Part shown: positions 25,977 to 35,703 of the stretch, piece by piece
Position numbering within the stretch: position 1 is the stretch's first letter
Layout of the letters: each line of letters begins with the position of its first letter
Source of the DNA: Candidatus Hodarchaeota archaeon
GTDB lineage: Archaea > Asgardarchaeota > Heimdallarchaeia > Hodarchaeales > Hodarchaeaceae
Direction: 5' to 3'
Assembly: GCA_016840035.1 (NCBI GenBank)
Contig: JAEOTC010000065.1
Coordinates: 1 to 63,051, forward strand
DNA length: 63,051 nucleotides
Program-made: the position numbers and the translations under genes
The notes under the pieces: generated by a model
What the model saw: the letters and a program-made list of their open reading frames with translations, nothing else
What the model was told of the DNA's origin: nothing
The model's database searches: none

Positions 25977-27428
25977 TTGGAAGTTAGACAAAAGAAGGTA
26001 TTTTGCCTATTTCGTGACGTGAATAGCCTGGAAACTTTCTTTTTAAGTGATCTTGCCCAATCTGATATTTTTCGTTGTATTATCACAGTTCTAGATGAAA
26101 ATAAGAAGTCCATCACCTTTCAAGACGAGATTACTACGAAATATGATATAAAGCAGATAAAAGTCCCCTCTAATAGACGAAAAAAGACTTTTCCTTCCCT
26201 AATTCAGAAAAAAACTCTGAAATGTTTGACTGAACTCCCAAAATCCGAGCATGGAATTCATATCTTTTTGGATTTTATGAACATCAAATTGTCTGAAAAA
26301 TATGTTTCAGATCTATTAAAACTTGTAGAAAACTACTTGATAGAAAAGAAGTATTTATATACAATTTTTGCGATTTTTAATGAAAAATTCTTGTCAAAAC
26401 GGTTATCTCGTCAATTAACATTAAAATTCCCCTTTTTGTGCTTTACACCGTCCCAGATTCATCCCAATTTCTTTTATGACGAAAACTCTGAGAATAAATT
26501 TCCTGAAACACTTCGAGAACTGTATCAACCAATTCATATTTTGATTAACGAACTAAAAGCCGAAAAATTAGAAGCTGAAAAATTAGAGAAGCAATTATTC
26601 CAATTATCTACTCAATGTAACATCTTAGAGTCAACTTTATCTTTTTATTTAGCGCAAGAAAAGAAATTACTAAGTACAGAAGAAGTACCAGCCGATTTAA
26701 TATCTTTAATGGAATTTCATTCATTAAAACAGAAATACAATCAAAAAACTCAGATTTTATCAACCGTAATTCATGATCTAAAATCACCTTTAGCATCAAT
26801 CCAAGGCTATTCCGAAGTAATTCTTCATGGTTTATCAGGGCCTGTTACATCAGACATGAAGAAACAACTTGGTACAATAATAGCAAATACTCACCGTCTC
26901 ACACGAATGATTGATAGCCTGCTAGAATTTGAACAATATGATCAGTCAACGTATATTGCCGAAAGGGGAACTTTTGATCTAATTTCAATTCTTGAAGATG
27001 CTAAGATGGCTGTTCTTCCCCAAATGATACATCGTGGCCAGAAAATCTCATTTTTCGTACCAAAATCTTTAGAAATCGTTGCAAATAAGGAACTGATAGT
27101 GAGAGCGATACAGAATCTGTTAGATAATGCAATCAAATATTCTCCACCAGAAAAGGGGCATGTAGAGGTATATGTGGAAGAAAACTCTGCTGGAAGGCAA
27201 AAAATGGTTATTATCAAGGTGAAAGATAATGGATTTGGATTCCGAAAGTCTGATTTAAAGAAAATTTTTCAACCATTCTCCCGATTTGAGGCCCACTCCA
27301 GATCCACAGGACTAGGGCTGTCTATTACCCAAAAAATTATTGAGGAAATACATGGTGGACAAATAAGTGTGAAATCAGCTGGTAGAAATAAGGGAAGCAC
27401 GGTTGAAATAATATTGCCCAAGTCATAA
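25977..27428 (+). CDS. Soluble sensor histidine kinase
   Basis: A 483-residue kinase with the phospho-acceptor His266 in STVIHDLKSPLASIQGY. Its ATPase domain has the N box NLLDNAIKYSPP, G1 DNGFGF, F box IFQPFSRF and G2 GLGLSI. A coiled coil (about residues 190-255, KAEKLEAEKLEKQL) links it to a 180-residue N-terminal domain without membrane helices. That domain (GIHIFLDFMNIKLSEKYVSDLLKLV then YTIFAIFNEKFLSK) has the alternating pattern of a RecA-like or MEDS-type sensor, a guess. The TTG start has GAGGGG about 10 nt upstream. No response regulator is adjacent; one lies at 37.9 kb. Confidence 0.9.
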   Translation: MEVRQKKVFCLFRDVNSLETFFLSDLAQSDIFRCIITVLDENKKSITFQDEITTKYDIKQIKVPSNRRKKTFPSLIQKKTLKCLTELPKSEHGIHIFLDFMNIKLSEKYVSDLLKLVENYLIEKKYLYTIFAIFNEKFLSKRLSRQLTLKFPFLCFTPSQIHPNFFYDENSENKFPETLRELYQPIHILINELKAEKLEAEKLEKQLFQLSTQCNILESTLSFYLAQEKKLLSTEEVPADLISLMEFHSLKQKYNQKTQILSTVIHDLKSPLASIQGYSEVILHGLSGPVTSDMKKQLGTIIANTHRLTRMIDSLLEFEQYDQSTYIAERGTFDLISILEDAKMAVLPQMIHRGQKISFFVPKSLEIVANKELIVRAIQNLLDNAIKYSPPEKGHVEVYVEENSAGRQKMVIIKVKDNGFGFRKSDLKKIFQPFSRFEAHSRSTGLGLSITQKIIEEIHGGQISVKSAGRNKGSTVEIILPKS

Positions 27429-27513
27429 CCTCTGTACTTTAACATTCTAATAGTACAGAGAAATTACCTAATCCTTAAAAAAGATCAAAATAACGGTTGA
27501 ATGGGAAACGGAA

Positions 27514-27846
27514 TTGACTGGAAATCCTCTAAAACAACTCGAACAGGAATACATCCTTCTCATACTCCAATATTTACATTTAAATCCGCGAGGAAAAACT
27601 TTCAGCCAAATCTGTGCCTCAATTGAACATGATGCAAATCCCAAAAATGTTACTAAGAGCTTAAAGACACTGACGTCAATAGGATTAATTTATGAAATTA
27701 AAACTGAAGATAACACTGAAATTCTTTATGTCTTATCGAATCGAGGTCGATACGCTAGTGAAATCGTCTGGGATCTCTTTCGTATCATTCTTAACCCTCA
27801 TGAGGCAGATGAGGATAATTCTGATCTTTTAGATTTCTATCGGTAA
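27514..27846 (+). CDS. Small winged-helix transcriptional regulator
   Basis: A 110-residue protein whose first 75 residues form a winged helix: ILLILQYLHLNPRGKTFSQICASI, then the recognition helix NPKNVTKSLKTLTSIGLIYEI and the wing DNTEILYVLSNRGR. The C-terminus is a helix plus an acidic end. It resembles archaeal single-domain HTH regulators, and no ligand domain is present. The TTG start has GGGAAACGGA before it. It lies 85 nt after the histidine kinase stop and 110 nt before taw1, and could regulate either. Confidence 0.7.
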   Translation: MTGNPLKQLEQEYILLILQYLHLNPRGKTFSQICASIEHDANPKNVTKSLKTLTSIGLIYEIKTEDNTEILYVLSNRGRYASEIVWDLFRIILNPHEADEDNSDLLDFYR

Positions 27847-27956
27847 ATTTTCCAGTAATCATTTTTAAAATTACGATTTTTTTGTCTCTAAATCTCTTGT
27901 GAAGTATCTGAAATCGTCTAAACAAAGATATTAATTAAGGTTCTACATCTTGTATT

Positions 27957-28958
27957 ATGTCTTATGCTGATCCTAAAATGCAAGCTTTGTTGAAAAAGCA
28001 GAAATATCAAATTTCGGGAAAGAACACGGCAGTAAAGAAATGTAGATGGACTCATAATGCTCTGAGGGAGAATAGATTCTGCTACAAGCATTTTTATGGA
28101 ATTAAATCACATCAATGTATACAGTTTTCTCCAGTATTAATCTGTAATTTCTTATGTAAATTTTGCTGGAGAATACACGAATCAGATATAGGGGTAAAGA
28201 ACATGTTTCAAGGTTATGATCCTCAAGATCAGAAAAAGTTAGAAGAAATGTTCGATTCTCCTGAAGAAGTAGCTGATTCGTTATTTCTTAGTCAGCAAAA
28301 GATTATATGTGGTTATAAGCCTTATGTTCCTTCAGAGAAATATGATGAAGCAATGAATCCGAAACATGCTACTTTAAGCTTAACAGGGGAACCTTTTCTC
28401 TATCCTTGGGTTCCTGAATTAATCCAAGAACTAAAAAATCGATCTCTTACAGTATTTATCGTCACGAACGGAAGTGTCCCCCGAACACTTCGATCTATTC
28501 TTGAAAAAAAGGCATATCCAACTCAATTATACATAACTCTTCCTACACCAGGCTTAACGAATTTTTTGAAGGTACATCGTCCTTTGGAGAAAGAAAAAGC
28601 TTTGGATCAAATATATGAGAGTCTTAGAATCATTGGTAAAGGAGTACCTTTCCGAACTGTGGCTCGATTGACAGTTGCAGATGGATTAAATCTTATAGAT
28701 CCAGATGGTTATGCCAAGATGATTACTGAAATGATGAAACCATCATTCATAGAAGTGAAAGGAGTTGTGCACGTTGGTGCAGCAGAAAAACGCTTACCAC
28801 GAAGTGCCATGCCATCACACACTAAAATTCTTAATTTTTCAAAAGAACTAGAAAAACTAACTGGTTATAAAATTGTGGCAGAATCTGAAGTTAGTCGATT
28901 GGTTATATTGTCAAATGGGTCTGAACCTCTACTAATCCCTGGACTGGATCAATCATAA
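27957..28958 (+). CDS. taw1: 4-demethylwyosine synthase (Taw1/TYW1), radical SAM
   Basis: Makes the tricyclic 4-demethylwyosine from N1-methylguanosine at position 37 of tRNA-Phe, using S-adenosylmethionine and pyruvate. The radical SAM cluster CNFLCKFC gives Cys63, Cys67 and Cys70. The family-specific N-terminus KNTAVKKCRWTHNALRENRFCYKHFYGIKSHQC supplies further cysteines, consistent with the second cluster known in archaeal Taw1. LSLTGEPFLYPWVPELI, IVTNGS and VKGVVHVG are conserved core segments. The 333 residues match the archaeal enzyme, which lacks the flavodoxin domain of eukaryotic TYW1. This is a good archaeal marker. The ATG has a TATA-like TTAATTAA about 25 nt upstream, so the mRNA may be leaderless. 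Confidence 0.95.
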   Translation: MSYADPKMQALLKKQKYQISGKNTAVKKCRWTHNALRENRFCYKHFYGIKSHQCIQFSPVLICNFLCKFCWRIHESDIGVKNMFQGYDPQDQKKLEEMFDSPEEVADSLFLSQQKIICGYKPYVPSEKYDEAMNPKHATLSLTGEPFLYPWVPELIQELKNRSLTVFIVTNGSVPRTLRSILEKKAYPTQLYITLPTPGLTNFLKVHRPLEKEKALDQIYESLRIIGKGVPFRTVARLTVADGLNLIDPDGYAKMITEMMKPSFIEVKGVVHVGAAEKRLPRSAMPSHTKILNFSKELEKLTGYKIVAESEVSRLVILSNGSEPLLIPGLDQS

Positions 28959-29118
28959 CATTTTTGTCCATTCTATATTGGTTTTCAGTTTTAGATACAC
29001 AACTTTCGAAATTATGATTCATCACTCTAGGTTCTACTCCTTGTAATAACATTAATAGAATAGTTTTTTAGGAGGATGACCGATACAATAACCTAACGAA
29101 AGACATGGGGAATTACTC

Positions 29119-29322
29119 GTGAAGTTGACGGAAAAAACGATTGATTCAACAACCGGCCTGAAGATGAAATCGGGTTCAATAGTTGAATTACATGTGATTC
29201 ATAGTGAAAATAGCGATGAAAAAAGTTTAATGATTAAAACAGATGAAGGAGTTCTCTCCCTTGACCAAGACGATATCTATAGTTTTATGGAATTATTTAG
29301 CAAATTTCTGGAGAGCTTTTGA
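29119..29322 (+). CDS. Small acidic protein sharing a domain with the next gene
   Basis: A 67-residue protein starting at GTG (GGGG 8-11 nt upstream). It reads as two beta strands followed by two strands and a helix. The end SLMIKTDEGVLSLDQDDIYSF parallels KLEITSDEFKLELENEEAREF in the neighbouring protein (identical L, I, D, E, L, L and F at matching spacing). It is therefore probably a stand-alone copy of that small domain. Function unknown. It is 20 nt from the next gene and probably cotranscribed with it and with the GH57 gene. Confidence 0.6.
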   Translation: MKLTEKTIDSTTGLKMKSGSIVELHVIHSENSDEKSLMIKTDEGVLSLDQDDIYSFMELFSKFLESF

Positions 29323-29341
29323 ACTTAAGGATTGAAAATCA

Positions 29342-30316
29342 ATGGATGTTGAATACCAAAAAAAGGAAGTAACTTGGTGTCTAGATCGTGTTGGTCCAAG
29401 AATTTGTCTTAAAGCAACGGCCATCAATGATAAACTCCAAAAGCTTGAAATCACCAGTGATGAATTTAAATTAGAATTGGAAAATGAAGAAGCAAGGGAA
29501 TTTCTTGGAGTTCTACAGAGAATCACTTCGTTAAAACCCAAACTTACACAGGTATCCAAACCTCTACCGCCGACTCCCATAATACCTGAGAAAATAGAAC
29601 CATCTGTTCCTCATTTTGAGAAATCTGAGATTGAAGTGGTAGCAAGTCCTATAGTGAGCGAACCAATACAGAAACCCACTCCAAAACTTAACACAGCAGA
29701 AATTTTAGAAGTTTTAAAACAATCAGAAAGTAGTCTGAGTGAAGAGAGGATTTCTTTTCGGAAAAAATTTGCAGAAAATGAAGCACTTGAAAAGAAAGTA
29801 GCTACTCCGATAGAAACACCACAGGTTCAAGAAGAGACGCTACCTGAAATCTCTATTGAGGAAGATGTTAAACCACCAGAAATTTTTACAGAAAAAATGG
29901 ATACTGCATCATTTTTCAGAGATGTAGAGGATAAATCACCCTTAGAACAATTACTCGAAGAAAATAAAAAAATATCACAGGATATAACATTGGAAGAGAC
30001 ACCCTTAATGGTATCAAAGGAACCCGATCAAGAAACCGAGATTACCCAAGAACGAGAAGAACAAGTACAGTTCAGTCTAGATGACTTGAACACCTCGGCT
30101 TTTTTAAGTAAGTTTAGCTCTAAAACTTTTGAGGAGGAGTTGGAGGAACAACAACTACAAACTAGTGAAGAAACTCAACCAACCGAACCTGAACATCAAG
30201 AAGAAGAACCTGTCGAACGTAGTACCTTTTTGAGTGAGGAAGACAGAAAAAAAGAAATTGAACGAGAACGTGCTGCGCGAAAAAAGAGATTATGGGAACT
30301 AACTCGCGGATTTTAG
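29342..30316 (+). CDS. Acidic, proline-rich disordered protein with N-terminal small domain
   Basis: A 324-residue protein. Residues 1-70 form a small beta-helix domain resembling the 67-residue protein just upstream. The remainder is rich in Glu, Pro, Thr and Gln and probably disordered (KPLPPTPIIPEKIEPSVP and QEEEPVERSTFLSE). It ends with a charged helix (EEDRKKEIERERAARKKRLWELTRGF). Short acidic helical motifs recur, for example LNTAEILEVLKQ and DTASFFRDVED with LNTSAFLSKFS, which look like repeated short linear binding motifs. No known family. Spacing of 20 and 42 nt suggests an operon with its neighbours. Confidence 0.65.
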   Translation: MDVEYQKKEVTWCLDRVGPRICLKATAINDKLQKLEITSDEFKLELENEEAREFLGVLQRITSLKPKLTQVSKPLPPTPIIPEKIEPSVPHFEKSEIEVVASPIVSEPIQKPTPKLNTAEILEVLKQSESSLSEERISFRKKFAENEALEKKVATPIETPQVQEETLPEISIEEDVKPPEIFTEKMDTASFFRDVEDKSPLEQLLEENKKISQDITLEETPLMVSKEPDQETEITQEREEQVQFSLDDLNTSAFLSKFSSKTFEEELEEQQLQTSEETQPTEPEHQEEEPVERSTFLSEEDRKKEIERERAARKKRLWELTRGF

Positions 30317-30357
30317 ATTTTCATTCAAATCAATTCTAATTTTCTCTGGGATAAAAC

Positions 30358-31560
30358 ATGCTTAATTCTAATTTTCTCAAACCAGAAATTGCTGTTGTTC
30401 TTCATGCATATCAACCACCAACTCAAAAGCAAGAAGTATTGGCTCGAATAATAGAGAATTGCTACCTACCTTTTGCAAATATGCTCGAAGAGAATCCAGA
30501 GTTTAAGGTTACTTTGAACTTAAATGCAAGTTTAACAGAAATGCTTGAAAAGGAAAATACAAACGTTATCGAAAGATACGCAAGTTTAGCTAGAAATAAT
30601 CAAGTGGAATTTCTTGAATCAGGTGCCTTTCACCCAATATTACCTCTTCTTTCAGAAAGAGAATCTCGTTACCAGATTACACTGAATCATCGAATTAATC
30701 TCAGAATCTTTGGATCAATTTGGCGACCAGTCGGATTTTGGCCTCCAGAATTGGCTGTATCAATGGATTTGTTGAAACAACTTGAACATTTAGGATATCA
30801 GTATACTATTGTACCTGAAATTTCCCTACGTCAAACTAACATACATCCAACTCCTTTACTTGAAAGAATCCCAACTCTCTCGTCATTACCAGGTTTGGCA
30901 TTGGTTTATCGGAATCGTGATATCTCAAATAGCCTTTCCTTCAAAAAATATTCAAAGGTTGATAATTTTTTTGAACATGTAGACCATGTAAGGGGTAAGC
31001 GACATCAAAAGTCATTTTTAATTCTTGCCACCGACTTGGAAACTTTTGGGGAGCATCATAAAGGATATGTGGATTTTCTCAGACAAATTTTTGACAAATC
31101 TACCTCTTGTACAATCAAAGATGTCTTATCTTTACCAAGAGATGAAATTTCGGAATTTGATGCAAGTAGTTGGAGTACCTCAGAAGAGAATCTTAACAGA
31201 AATATTCCCTATCCTCTATGGGCATTTCCAGGAAATTCTATTCACGAAATCCAAAACCTACACACTGAAATTCTCTCCGAGACACTCAAATATCTATTGA
31301 ACACTAAGAAAGACCAAACCGCTGAAATCCAACAGGTAATGAAGGAGGTTGCTAAAGCCCAATATAGTTGCCAAACATGGTGGGCATCGGTGAAAGATCA
31401 CTTTAGCAAAGAATTAATATTATTAGGGTTTCAAGAGCAGAAACGTGCATTGAAAATAATATTAAATGCTATTGATTCTGATTTCTCCCATACAATAATC
31501 ACTGCAACATCTGAACGACTTGAAGAACGGTTGAATCACTATTTAACGAGAACTAACTAA
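30358..31560 (+). CDS. Glycoside hydrolase family 57 (alpha-glucan acting)
   Basis: A 400-residue GH57 enzyme, a family of amylases and glucanotransferases common in archaea. The opening IAVVLHAYQPPTQ is the first conserved motif (HQP-like). The WRPVGFWPPELAVS segment carries the catalytic nucleophile glutamate, and LILATDLETFGEHHKGY carries the acid/base aspartate and the fifth region. The helical C-terminal domain follows (about residues 280-390, QYSCQTWWASV). It lacks a signal peptide, so it works in the cytoplasm on glycogen-like or maltodextrin substrates. It follows two small-domain proteins in an apparent operon and precedes an M20 peptidase by 24 nt. The exact specificity is unknown. 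Confidence 0.88.
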   Translation: MLNSNFLKPEIAVVLHAYQPPTQKQEVLARIIENCYLPFANMLEENPEFKVTLNLNASLTEMLEKENTNVIERYASLARNNQVEFLESGAFHPILPLLSERESRYQITLNHRINLRIFGSIWRPVGFWPPELAVSMDLLKQLEHLGYQYTIVPEISLRQTNIHPTPLLERIPTLSSLPGLALVYRNRDISNSLSFKKYSKVDNFFEHVDHVRGKRHQKSFLILATDLETFGEHHKGYVDFLRQIFDKSTSCTIKDVLSLPRDEISEFDASSWSTSEENLNRNIPYPLWAFPGNSIHEIQNLHTEILSETLKYLLNTKKDQTAEIQQVMKEVAKAQYSCQTWWASVKDHFSKELILLGFQEQKRALKIILNAIDSDFSHTIITATSERLEERLNHYLTRTN

Positions 31561-31584
31561 GCATTATGTTCAGGAAAAAGGAAT

Positions 31585-32967
31585 ATGCCTTTTAAAAAAT
31601 TAGGTATCGAGCTTTTGAGTAATCTTGTGAGCTTTAAGACAATTAATAATCCATCAGAGATGTTATTTCCTGATTCGGAAATAATATCTTTCATACAAAA
31701 GACTGTTCAACAATGGAATCCAGAGTATCAATCAAAGATTTTTCATACTGATCAATATCACTCTATTTATATTGCGAGCGATTTAGAGACTCCAAAAGAG
31801 ATTTTATTCCTTGGACATCTCGATGTTGTTCCAGTAACAGATAAATGGGATTCTAATCCATTTGAACTAACAATAAAGGATAATAAATTAGGTTTTGCAA
31901 GAGGATCAAAAGATTGTAAAGGATCTGTTGTCCCTGCCCTATTATTGATTAATAAAATTAACAATAACTCAAAAATACCCTCTCTAGTAAAAAAAATAGG
32001 AATATTTCTATCATCAGATGAAGAAACAGGGGGACAATATGGTGCTAAGAAATTCTTTGAATATGCCAAAGAAGCCAAAATTCTTCCAAAACAAGTGATT
32101 AATGTTGATGGAGGAGCAAAAGTTGTATTTAAAAGACGAGCAGGTTTCAATTTACGATTGATTATTGAACCTGCAGTTAAGAACACATTTGCGACTTCTC
32201 AAAAAAACACTTTTGAAACAAACATATTATTTGATAATAACCGGCACAGTGCCTATTTTTTCCCTGGTGTGGACTCTCACGCGTTACTAAAGTTATCTAA
32301 ATTCCTCCATCTCCATTCTCATCTTAAGGTTAAGGAAATTTCAGGCGATTGGGTTAAAGGAAATGTGATCCCAAACAAAATACGGGTTACTCTTCTTGAT
32401 CCGCATTCCCCTTCTAATACCAGACATAAGATTAGCTACGATCAGAACTTAACCAAAATTTTACAAAGACTGCGGAGTTTAGGTCAGTTAAATATCAAAA
32501 CGGAGAAAATGAGTGATTATGGCGTTACTATCAATCCGAATCTCTTATCTCATTCAGAAATGAAAGGTACTGAGATTCAGTTCGATATACGTGCATTTAT
32601 ATCATCCGAGAATAAAGAAGAGCTAACATCTGCTATAGAAGCGCGTTTGGGATCGTTTACTGATCAAGTCCAAATTGAATGTAAAGGTTCCTCGGGTTAT
32701 TTCTATACAGATCCTACTGATCCATTGGTTACAATTTCAACGGAGGTATTAAGGAAACACAATCTGATGGAAAAGGAAGAACCACCTAGAGAGCAGGAAG
32801 GAGCATCAGATGCTCGGTATGCATCGATGTACGGAGTACCAGTAATAGATTTAGGGCCTAAAGGAGGGAATATTCACGGAGACAACGAATATATCGATCT
32901 AGATTCCATGGTACAGTTCTCCTCAATTTATGAGGATATTGTAACAAATTTACTGAATAGGGAATAG
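31585..32967 (+). CDS. M20-family metallopeptidase/deacylase (ArgE/DapE type)
   Basis: A zinc hydrolase of the ArgE, DapE and carboxypeptidase G2 group. LFLGHLDVVPVTDKW gives the first metal ligand and its aspartate. RGSKDCKGSVVPALLL gives the bridging aspartate, and SSDEETGGQYGAKKF gives the catalytic Glu pair. The late histidine region is GGNIHGDNEYIDLDSM. A dimerisation lid is inserted around residues 205-350. At 460 residues it is slightly larger than usual, with extra sequence in the lid. It could remove acyl groups or act as a dipeptidase; the substrate cannot be told. It is cotranscribed with the GH57 gene by spacing. Confidence 0.88.
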   Translation: MPFKKLGIELLSNLVSFKTINNPSEMLFPDSEIISFIQKTVQQWNPEYQSKIFHTDQYHSIYIASDLETPKEILFLGHLDVVPVTDKWDSNPFELTIKDNKLGFARGSKDCKGSVVPALLLINKINNNSKIPSLVKKIGIFLSSDEETGGQYGAKKFFEYAKEAKILPKQVINVDGGAKVVFKRRAGFNLRLIIEPAVKNTFATSQKNTFETNILFDNNRHSAYFFPGVDSHALLKLSKFLHLHSHLKVKEISGDWVKGNVIPNKIRVTLLDPHSPSNTRHKISYDQNLTKILQRLRSLGQLNIKTEKMSDYGVTINPNLLSHSEMKGTEIQFDIRAFISSENKEELTSAIEARLGSFTDQVQIECKGSSGYFYTDPTDPLVTISTEVLRKHNLMEKEEPPREQEGASDARYASMYGVPVIDLGPKGGNIHGDNEYIDLDSMVQFSSIYEDIVTNLLNRE

Positions 32968-33087
32968 AATGTGTGATTTTTCGCTTATTTTTTCTTACTT
33001 ATCTATCGAAAAAAGATATTAGCTGATTTCAGACCAAAAAACCTAAAGCATCGGATAGTGTAGTTCCGCTCGTAGAGGATCAAAACA

Positions 33088-35703
33088 ATGGGAAAAAGGT
33101 TCCTTTTCACTTTTTTGGCTTTGATTTGTCTTTTATTGATTAGTATTCATGATATAAATTACATAGATCATACATTAGACGAGAAAGAAGAAATTAATCC
33201 ACCTAGAGTAGAAACAGCTAAAGCTGCGAATTATGTCTTTCTCCAGTCTCCTGAAAATGGTTCTGTTCTTACTTCTGGCACTGAAATCTTCCTGGAAATC
33301 GATGATTCCTTGCTATTAAGAGTTGATTTTAATTGGAATTTTCAAGCCAACTTTTCTTTTCTTCCCCCTTACATAACTGTGTTACCTCCAGGAGATGGAC
33401 TCCATGTATTACATGTTTATGCATTAGACAACCTAGATATCTGGGAATATCAAAAATTCCATTTTACTACAGATGACACACCCCCTATCATACAATTAGA
33501 ATCAAATACGAATACTACTATACAAGCTCCTAACACTCCAATAAACCTAATAATAAATGATACCAATCTAGAAGGAGTGACATATCATTGGAATGATGAT
33601 AATAACATAAGTTTGGGGTTTCCTTTTACAGTCTATCTTCCTTTTCAAGATGGAAACCACATTTTAACGGTTTATGCAATAGATATGGCTGGTAATTGGG
33701 GATTAGAGAGATTTTTATTTACGGTACAAATAGAAATTGCTCCTGATACTGACAATGATGGATTGGATGATTATATTGAATTCTTCTTAGGGACGGATCC
33801 GGGTGAGTCAACAGATACCCTCTTTGGGTTTCCATTAGTAATATCTGATTTAGAAGAAGATACTCCAGATGATTACTATACAGTACTAGTATCTCATGAC
33901 CATATAGTAGCTCAGAATTGGATTATTGGAATGGTGGATGAAAAGGGGTTCGAGGATGAAACTGATTCCTACATCTTCACCTCTGAAATTCGTACAACAG
34001 GGAAAGTAGTATTTCAAAGTAACGTTCCTGGGATACAACTTACCTTATTTGATCTAGAAGGCAGGATAAATATCTCGACTGATCTAGGTTTGAATAGTAT
34101 ACAATTGGGAATTGGTGCTAGTGATTCCTCATTTCTCGAATACATACCGAATGCATTACCCTATTTAGTTGAAATTCCGATTCCCCTCGCAGTCGAGTTA
34201 TTCATCATTCAAATTGATGGAGGCTTTTCAGGTAGTTCATTATATTCAATTTGGGTTGAACACACACCTCTACAACCACATATGGAACTATTAAGCATTA
34301 TTTTTAATTTGATTCTATTTATTGGTTTCCCCTTTATGTTTTTTCTAATTCTACGTTGGGAAAATAGACGTTTAACAAAGAGACTACAAAAAATAGAACA
34401 AGTGGATGAAACAGAGCTTGAGTCTTCTTCCGATAGTAGTCTCCCAAAGAAATTCCCACCAATTGTCAAGGTTAGGTTTTCTGAGTGGATATTTTCTAGT
34501 TTTGTACTGTTCATTATGGTATTATTATTCACTGAGCTAAGTAGAGAGAAATTTCAGAACCAAGTTTCAGTTCTCACAGCTAAAGGATTTGTGGATCTAG
34601 GTTATCGCATTTTCTTCCTTGCTGTGACACTAATTATCATTGGAATCGTTCTTTCTGTTATTAATTGGGTTAAGAACCGGATTAGCAATCAAGGTTCAAT
34701 GCATCAGAGAAAGGGTCTCATAAGTTGGGTCACAGGTTTAACTCTGAGAGTACTACTGATCTCTATTGTATACGTTTTACTATGGATTGGATTTATCGAA
34801 TTAATTATCCTGGTAAAGACCAATGTTTCATCTTTATCCTCATTATATGAGATTTTGGATCTATTTGAGGTTTTTTTCGCTCAAGATCTTTCTGTTCCCC
34901 CCTCAGTTGAGGAATTAACATTTTTGAAGTCCATGGGGGTCTTGGAATTAATTTTTATAGTGTTTACAATTCCTCTCGCGTTGTACATGTTTGTTCTAAA
35001 CTTTGCGGGAGGAACCTCAATTAAAAAGATATTTAGAGCAAGTGAAGAAAGAAAAAGTCGTTGGAATTATAAGACAATCATATTGGGTTTGAGTCTCTCA
35101 ATAGAGATATATCGGATATTCTCGAACCTGGTAAATTTCTTAATTTCAATATTTTTTTCCGAAAATAGCACATTCTTTTTCATTCAGATTTCTGAACTTC
35201 CTTGGTGGCATCAGTTGGTCACATGGATCAGTCAAGAGACATTAATTAGTACACCAGTTCTTTATGGTTTGTATTTTGAATTACAAGGAATTTTCTTTGC
35301 ATGGGTGATTTACACAAGTCTACCGACCTTTTTTAGAAGATTTATGGCTGGATCAGGATTTTCAAAATCGATTACAAGAATTGGTTTTTTCCTATTAGGA
35401 ATGTTTGTAATCTTTTTACGTACATTACATCTATTACTACTTATCCCAATAGGAGTGCCCAGCTTCCCATTCAGTGTAATTCTCACAGACCCCTTTTCAA
35501 TTCTCCTTCTAGTTGCAATGATATCAGAATCAATCGAAATTCTAGGATTTATACTAGGAATGTTGTTTGTGTTTTCTCTTAGAACAAGTCGGAAGGATGC
35601 GCTTAAGAGTGATGATTCCATTAGTCAATTGATATCTATTGAAGAACCCAAAACACTAATTGAAACGGAAACTTCAATAGTTTATCAGATTGAAGAAGAA
35701 TGA
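33088..35703 (+). CDS. Exported membrane protein with Ig-like domains and calcium-type repeat
   Basis: An 871-residue protein. An N-terminal signal segment (FLFTFLALICLLLISIHDI) is followed by two outside beta domains of Ig-like/PKD character (residues 40-130 and 130-215). Each has ILTVYAIDxxGNW-type endings. Next comes DTDNDGLDDYIEFFLG (about residue 225), a thrombospondin-type-3/dockerin-like calcium-binding motif. Another beta domain (260-385) precedes about eight membrane helices from residue 395 to the end, ending in an acidic tail. The arrangement suggests a cell-surface sensor or membrane machine with a calcium-stabilised head. It is not recognised as a known protein. The gene stands alone, 120 nt from the M20 gene. 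Confidence 0.75.
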   Translation: MGKRFLFTFLALICLLLISIHDINYIDHTLDEKEEINPPRVETAKAANYVFLQSPENGSVLTSGTEIFLEIDDSLLLRVDFNWNFQANFSFLPPYITVLPPGDGLHVLHVYALDNLDIWEYQKFHFTTDDTPPIIQLESNTNTTIQAPNTPINLIINDTNLEGVTYHWNDDNNISLGFPFTVYLPFQDGNHILTVYAIDMAGNWGLERFLFTVQIEIAPDTDNDGLDDYIEFFLGTDPGESTDTLFGFPLVISDLEEDTPDDYYTVLVSHDHIVAQNWIIGMVDEKGFEDETDSYIFTSEIRTTGKVVFQSNVPGIQLTLFDLEGRINISTDLGLNSIQLGIGASDSSFLEYIPNALPYLVEIPIPLAVELFIIQIDGGFSGSSLYSIWVEHTPLQPHMELLSIIFNLILFIGFPFMFFLILRWENRRLTKRLQKIEQVDETELESSSDSSLPKKFPPIVKVRFSEWIFSSFVLFIMVLLFTELSREKFQNQVSVLTAKGFVDLGYRIFFLAVTLIIIGIVLSVINWVKNRISNQGSMHQRKGLISWVTGLTLRVLLISIVYVLLWIGFIELIILVKTNVSSLSSLYEILDLFEVFFAQDLSVPPSVEELTFLKSMGVLELIFIVFTIPLALYMFVLNFAGGTSIKKIFRASEERKSRWNYKTIILGLSLSIEIYRIFSNLVNFLISIFFSENSTFFFIQISELPWWHQLVTWISQETLISTPVLYGLYFELQGIFFAWVIYTSLPTFFRRFMAGSGFSKSITRIGFFLLGMFVIFLRTLHLLLLIPIGVPSFPFSVILTDPFSILLLVAMISESIEILGFILGMLFVFSLRTSRKDALKSDDSISQLISIEEPKTLIETETSIVYQIEEE

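Noticed and set aside
29070..29110. Strong AGGAGG followed by a six-codon ATG frame
   Set aside because: The ribosome site is too close to the ATG, and no leader-peptide signature or downstream attenuator is visible.
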